Shown here: positions 27,001-33,000 of the stretch, piece after piece
Layout: every line of letters starts with the position of its first letter
Numbering within the stretch: the stretch's first letter is position 1
NCBI GenBank assembly: GCA_016934855.1
Contig: JAFGSA010000069.1
Location: 1-64,000 of the forward strand
Length of the DNA: 64,000 nt
Direction: 5' to 3'
Source: Elusimicrobiota bacterium
GTDB taxonomy: Bacteria; CG03; SLGR01; JAFGSA01
Notes under the pieces: generated by a model
The model's input: only the letters and a program-made list of their open reading frames with translations
Database searches by the model: none
What the model was told of the DNA's origin: nothing
Made by a program: the position numbers and the translations under genes

Positions 27001-30000
27001 CGGGACCTCGGCAGATTCCTCTGCAGCAACCGCCTGCGCCTGGGCCCAATCGATGACTTTCTCGGCGTGCTGTTTCAATACCTGTGTCCCGAAATTATCG
27101 CAGCATGCTTCTGCGTTATATCTGACTGTCTCGGCGTATTCGGCGGGGCTGCTCGCAATACTGATTATCCCGCTGACCGCCTCCCTCATCTTCTCATCGG
27201 GAATCTCTTTCAGAACGGCAGTTTTGTCTTTTACAGCATCTCCAAGCGAGATATATTTTAACCCCGTCCTGTCTCTTATATCTTCCTTGAAGACAGGATA
27301 TTCGAAGACCGCGACGGGTATCCTTGCAGCTATCGCCTCGAGAAGCTGGTTACCGAAACCTTCCCAGCCCGATGAATATACTATGAAATCGGCTATATAT
27401 GCCGAGCTGTATATGTCTATAACTCCTGCTTTTTCATCTTTAACCGGTCCGATCTGACTACCGATATCGATGAAATCTATATTATATTCCCTTATCGCGT
27501 CTCTGAAAGCCCTCTCGTATCCGGCATTGGCATACTCGCCTTTACCTGCATTGACGAGTATGATCCTGCTGTCTTTTGTAAGCACCTGCCCGTTATAAAG
27601 CGTTATTTCCTCGCCTTCCCCGAGCTGTTTCTGGAGTTCTTTCATCAGCTGTATTATGATCCCCAGCTGTTTATTCGGCACAAGCCTCACACCCGTGTAT
27701 ATAACGAAATCGTTCTCGGCTATACCGTTTCTTTCCCTTAATTCTCTTCTTATCCGTTCGTGCTCGGCGCGATCGTACGAGTCGAAATCGATCGTATCGA
27801 ACAAAATCTCGGCATCTATACCCTTTTCTTTCAGAGCTCTCTGATTTCTCGTGTTTATTGTCGTATGCCTGATATTTTCGAACTTCGGCGGGAAATAATC
27901 GTTTAAAAGCTCCTGTGCAAAAGCGCATGTCGGGGTGAATTCCAGAGCTCCCTCGCTCAGGACATCATGGTGGACCGCATGGCACGGCAGGTTTGTCTCC
28001 TTGAGTACCTGAACGAGCGCGACAGCAGCCACAGGATGGACAGGAAGGGATAATATGTTATGCACCTGTATCATATCGGTCCCCTGGTCCGCCAGCTGCC
28101 TGTATATCTGTTTCTTCATCCTGTCTACTGCTTCAAAGAACTCGCGGCGGGCGGTATCTTCATCCATCGTGAGCTCTCCGAAAAGCTGACCTCTCCAGTA
28201 TTTACCGACCTTCTTATCCCCGTCCTTTTCATCAGGGGAAGGATCGTATTCGAGCATCGGCAGAGCGTAATCCGCCCAGTCCAGAGCCGAAGACACCCTC
28301 GCCTCGTGGCCGGCATCGGTATATTTTCTTACATGCTTATTTATCTCGAGCGACACCCCGTCGGTACCCATGGAACCTGTCCTGAAGGCCTCCATATCCA
28401 TATCATCGGTTATTTGCGACGGGGCGGACCTGAAATGGAATATCATTATTTTCCTTGGCGTTACGCGCGCTGTGCCGGCTTTGACCGCCGGCTCCGATAC
28501 TGCCTCTCTGCGGGAAACAAATTCTGACAGCCATACAGATAATTCAGCAGGCATCTGTAAACGTTCCGCGCCTGCTTCCTGCAGTTCTTCAATATCTTTA
28601 GGAATGGATAATATGGTTCCGTTCATGCGGGCATCGAGGAGGGTCTTTACGATAAGGGTTTTAAGCTCTTCGGTCAGAACAGGTCTCCCTGGTACGGCTG
28701 TGGCTTTTTCTATAGTCTTTATAAGCTCTATTATGGGATCGAGAATGTTATCAGCCGCGGAAATATCATCATAAGTATTGTATTTTCTGACAATATCGAG
28801 AGCAGCTTTCTCCGCAAGGCCTATCTTCTCCAGCTTCTTCGCCGACTGGACCCTCCTTGCATCGATCACCCATTGGCTATTTGCAGCGAGCGCGTTTTTC
28901 GGCTCGTACCTGAAAAGCGCCACGTCCAGTATTTTCGGGTCTCCAGTAGCGGAATCCACCATGATATCGGCATCGGCTATGACGTAGCCTTTTTCCGCTA
29001 TTTTTACGGCAATATCCCTGAGCTTGTCAAAGAAACCGTCGGGCTGGTGTTCTTCGGAATATTCAAAAAGGACACCTTCGACGAAATCCATTAATATGGC
29101 CCTGTCTCCGTACACCCGGTGTACTTGAGGTATTCCGGTCATTTTCCCGATCTTCTTCAACACTGCCGTTTCGTTTTCCGAAAGTTTTCCGGATACCTTG
29201 AGGGCGAAGATGTCCCTACTGTATTTCCTTCTCACCATGTATGTGATGCCCGATTCACCGAAACCGGCTACACCGAGATATTCCATCTGCCTGTCTATCA
29301 TGGACGGCGGCGTTGCCGTTCTCCTGACCGCCAGATCCATATTCCTTCTGATGAATTCTATATGGTCGTCAATATCCGCCTCTTCCCGTACATATTCTTC
29401 AGAAAGATACTCCCTGTTCTCCAGGATGAACTCCCTGTAGACCCCGGTAATGCTTTCTACCACTTTCTCTTCACCCGCCCCGAAATCCGCCGCAAGCCTT
29501 TCGGATATCTTTCTAAAAAGTTCCCTGCCGTTTACTCTGTCACGATATCTTTCGTCAAAAGGCGTCTTCACGAGGTCTATTTCGAGCTGTCTCAATGTCA
29601 GATTGACAAGTACGATGTCGGGCATCTCTTCTCCTGTCATGAAGTCTATAAAAAGAGGCTCCCCCTTAATGTATCTTTTCCGGGTCTGGACTACGCGCGG
29701 TTTTTTGGAAGCCCTGAGCTCTTCCAAGACCGATCTGTCCGCAACAATTATATCTACCATTTTACGGGCGGTTTCCAGGTTCAGCCCTATAAACGGGAAC
29801 ACAGGAAGCTGGGACGGTTCATCTTCTACAAGCGCGTCAAAAAAGAGCTCTACCGCCTCACCGAAATAATCCCCTTCACCGTAATAAATAACATAGGATT
29901 CATTGAATTTGACAAGACTGTTGGGTTGAACGGATTCTACGGCTCCACCGGTGCCGTAAGCCCAGTCTTTCAAACCGTCGCACAGGCGCTCCCTCTCGTC

Positions 30001-33000
30001 ACGGGGCAGCGAAGACCAGTCGGTTTCCGTATCCATTTCCGCCAGTTCGAGAGCCTTCTTATGCCATGCGATGATCTCCTTATGGTCGATTAGCGTCCTC
30101 AGCCTGGGAAGCAGATCCACCAGGTCATCGAATATTATCTTTCCCGAACTTATTGCGTCTTCGAACACCTTCGCGTAAATCTCTATTTCCGGAAGATTGC
30201 CGAAATACCCGGTCAGTATTCCTTTTATCTGAAGAACTATTTTATATTTCTGCAGCTCTTCCTCCATCCCCGGAGGAGCCCCTTCCTCTTCGAACCTCGC
30301 TATCAGCAGTTCAGTGAATTTTGCAGCCATGCGGGACAGCGAGGAAGGAACGGCTCCCAGATTGGTCACCCCCGCTACTAGAGCCACACCGTCATCCGGC
30401 ATGGTCAAGGAGTATATTATGTAAGAAAGGTAAACATCGCTTATTCCGCCGATGCCTTCTGTATATATATCGGCCAGCCTTGACTGGAGTTCGCCTACCG
30501 TCCCGATCCCGGCAGCCTCAAGAGCGGCAAGTATCCTCTTCCTGTGCCTTGAAGGAAGATCGAGTTCGGAGACAGGGGTATAATCCCGCAGGTTCCATCT
30601 GCGCCTGTGAACCCTTATGCCTCTCATCATCTCCGGCATCGGTTCCATCCCCAGCATGTTCCCTATATCTCTCAGTGTCTCCGTCTTCGCGGCATTATCT
30701 ATGCTTATCCCCAGTTCGCTCAGGATGTGCCCTAGTTGCTCCCATCTGCTTATATTATAATGGAATCCCCTTATCTGCCTTAACAGCATTGCCCTGTCCG
30801 AAGGATTTATGCCTTTGAGTTCTTCTTCGAAATAGTCTTCGATCGCCGCTATCCTCTCCTGCTGCGGCGTCATTTTTTCCTCGTGACCGGCAGCTTCGGA
30901 TAAAAGGCCGTCCAGCACAGCCTGGTTCCCGTATACTATCACGGTCGAATTGCTGTTATCGCCGGCATCCATCAGCGCATCCAGGCCCGGCACATATTCA
31001 GGTACGTAGCCCGGGTTCTCGTTTTCCCTGATGACAGCCCTGAGTTCCGGCAGGATATTCTTCCAGCCGCCGTCAGTCATCACCTCTACAGAAGGCTCTA
31101 TTAAACTCCCCCTGTCATCGAGAAGGCTGCTGTCCCTTCTGAGTACAAATCTTTGAAAATAGAAATCCTTGACCTCGGATTCCGGTCTCTTTTTCGGCAT
31201 GCCTGTCTTTACAGGCTTTCTGCCCACAGTTTCCGCCGGCACGGTTATCCTGTATCCGTGTTCGCCCCTTGTCATCCTGAGCACCTGAGGCATCTTGAAC
31301 TGCCTCCACGTTACCCACCCGTCCGTATCATGATAAAGCATCCTGACTTCGCGGCCGCCCAGCATCTGCGACACGCTGCGCTGGCTTCTCACCAGCGAAA
31401 CGAACATGTAGGAATACCTGGGCCGTCCGCGCCTGTTCCATTCTTCCACAGTCATCACAGCTGGGGCACTTTCGCCGTATTCCATGAGCATTTTATACTC
31501 CACTCTCTTCTTCTGTTCGGGCGTCAGCGTGATAATAGCCACATCGCTTCCGAGCATTACAGGAACGGATCTCTTAGTATGCCTGTATTCGCCGGAAACA
31601 GGATCGTATCTGGAACTTATCCTGTAGATCAGTTCTTCGATCTCGCTTTCATTCGTGTAATCATAGAAACCCGGCGCCGGCACCGTCGGTGTTTCGCTGA
31701 AAGCCTGCAGAGGAAGCCCCGATGACGGCTCCTCCTCTTCGGGAATTACGGTTATCGTCTTTTCTCCTTCGGGAGCCTTAACGGCCGTCTTACCAGTCTC
31801 ATCCTGTATAAGAACGGGTTCGGCTACAGGTCCCGGTTCCGATACACCGGTGACCGGTTCACGGGGCAGTCCGCCTTCCGAGACCAGTATTATCTCATCC
31901 TCCTGCACCGTACCGGAAACAGGAAGGGTGAACATACCTTCGGGCATCGTTATCCTGAAAAGGCTCAAACCGTTTACCACGTCAACATGCGATCCTATCG
32001 CGGCTTCCGGACCCAGTTCGTCAAGGAACCGTCCTTCCATGGCTTGAGCTGCCGCAATAAATTCCGCAGGCTCAAGAGCGCCTTTACTCATCATATGTAC
32101 AGGCAGATGCTCTGTCAGGATTTTTACGATTCTCTCGTCCAGCCAGTAGTTATCCGATATATAGAACGAGTTGTATCCGCATACCTCCACGAGCTCAAGA
32201 ACATCCCCGTTCCTCCTGAAAACCAGCCATGACCCCATGTCCCCGTCCATGCTCTCCATTCCTCCTACGATAAGTATGCCTCCGTCTTCTTTAACGAAAC
32301 GGCCCATGCGCGATATGGCTTCTTTCCTTTTCGCGGGATTCCTGTAATATGTAAGTACGTTGAAACACCTGGCAGCATGGACGCTATTAAGTTCGACCGG
32401 AACATCCCCCTCTCCCATTATATCCCAGTCCAGGAATACCAGGCTGTCTTCATGACCCTTGCGGTATTCTTCTATATTCGCCGGGGGATTGTTGTCGACA
32501 CCGATAACCCTGATATTCCCGCCGGCAGAAAGAAGCCGGTCAACCAGCTGTATAGGCGTTATAGGAGGGTCTCCGTGTCCGAGGTCCGCGACTATGAACG
32601 GATCTTCCGCTGTTGCTTCCTGTACGGCCGTTCTCATCCCGAGCGAATCCAGCAGGTAATCGTCTACCGCCCCCAGGCGGTTCTCCCTGGTAATAGTGCG
32701 AGGAACCGTATCCGGTTCTATTACCCTGGGTGAAAGAAGCAGCGCTTCGGAAAGTTTGATCAATGATTCCTCGCCTATACCTTCTATCCCGCCGCCGGCC
32801 GAACGCCCCAATTTATCGCCAAGCAGCTCTGCCAGGTCTTCCAGGTATCCAAACCTGCCGCCGCTTTGATAATAATCCCTTATAGCTGCTACAATCTCGC
32901 CTTTTCTCCTCAAATAACCCGTGCTTTCGACCGCTGCCAGCATCTTCTCCAGTTCCGGATCTACGGGCGTCCCTTCTTCGAGTTCCGCAGTTTCCGGCTG

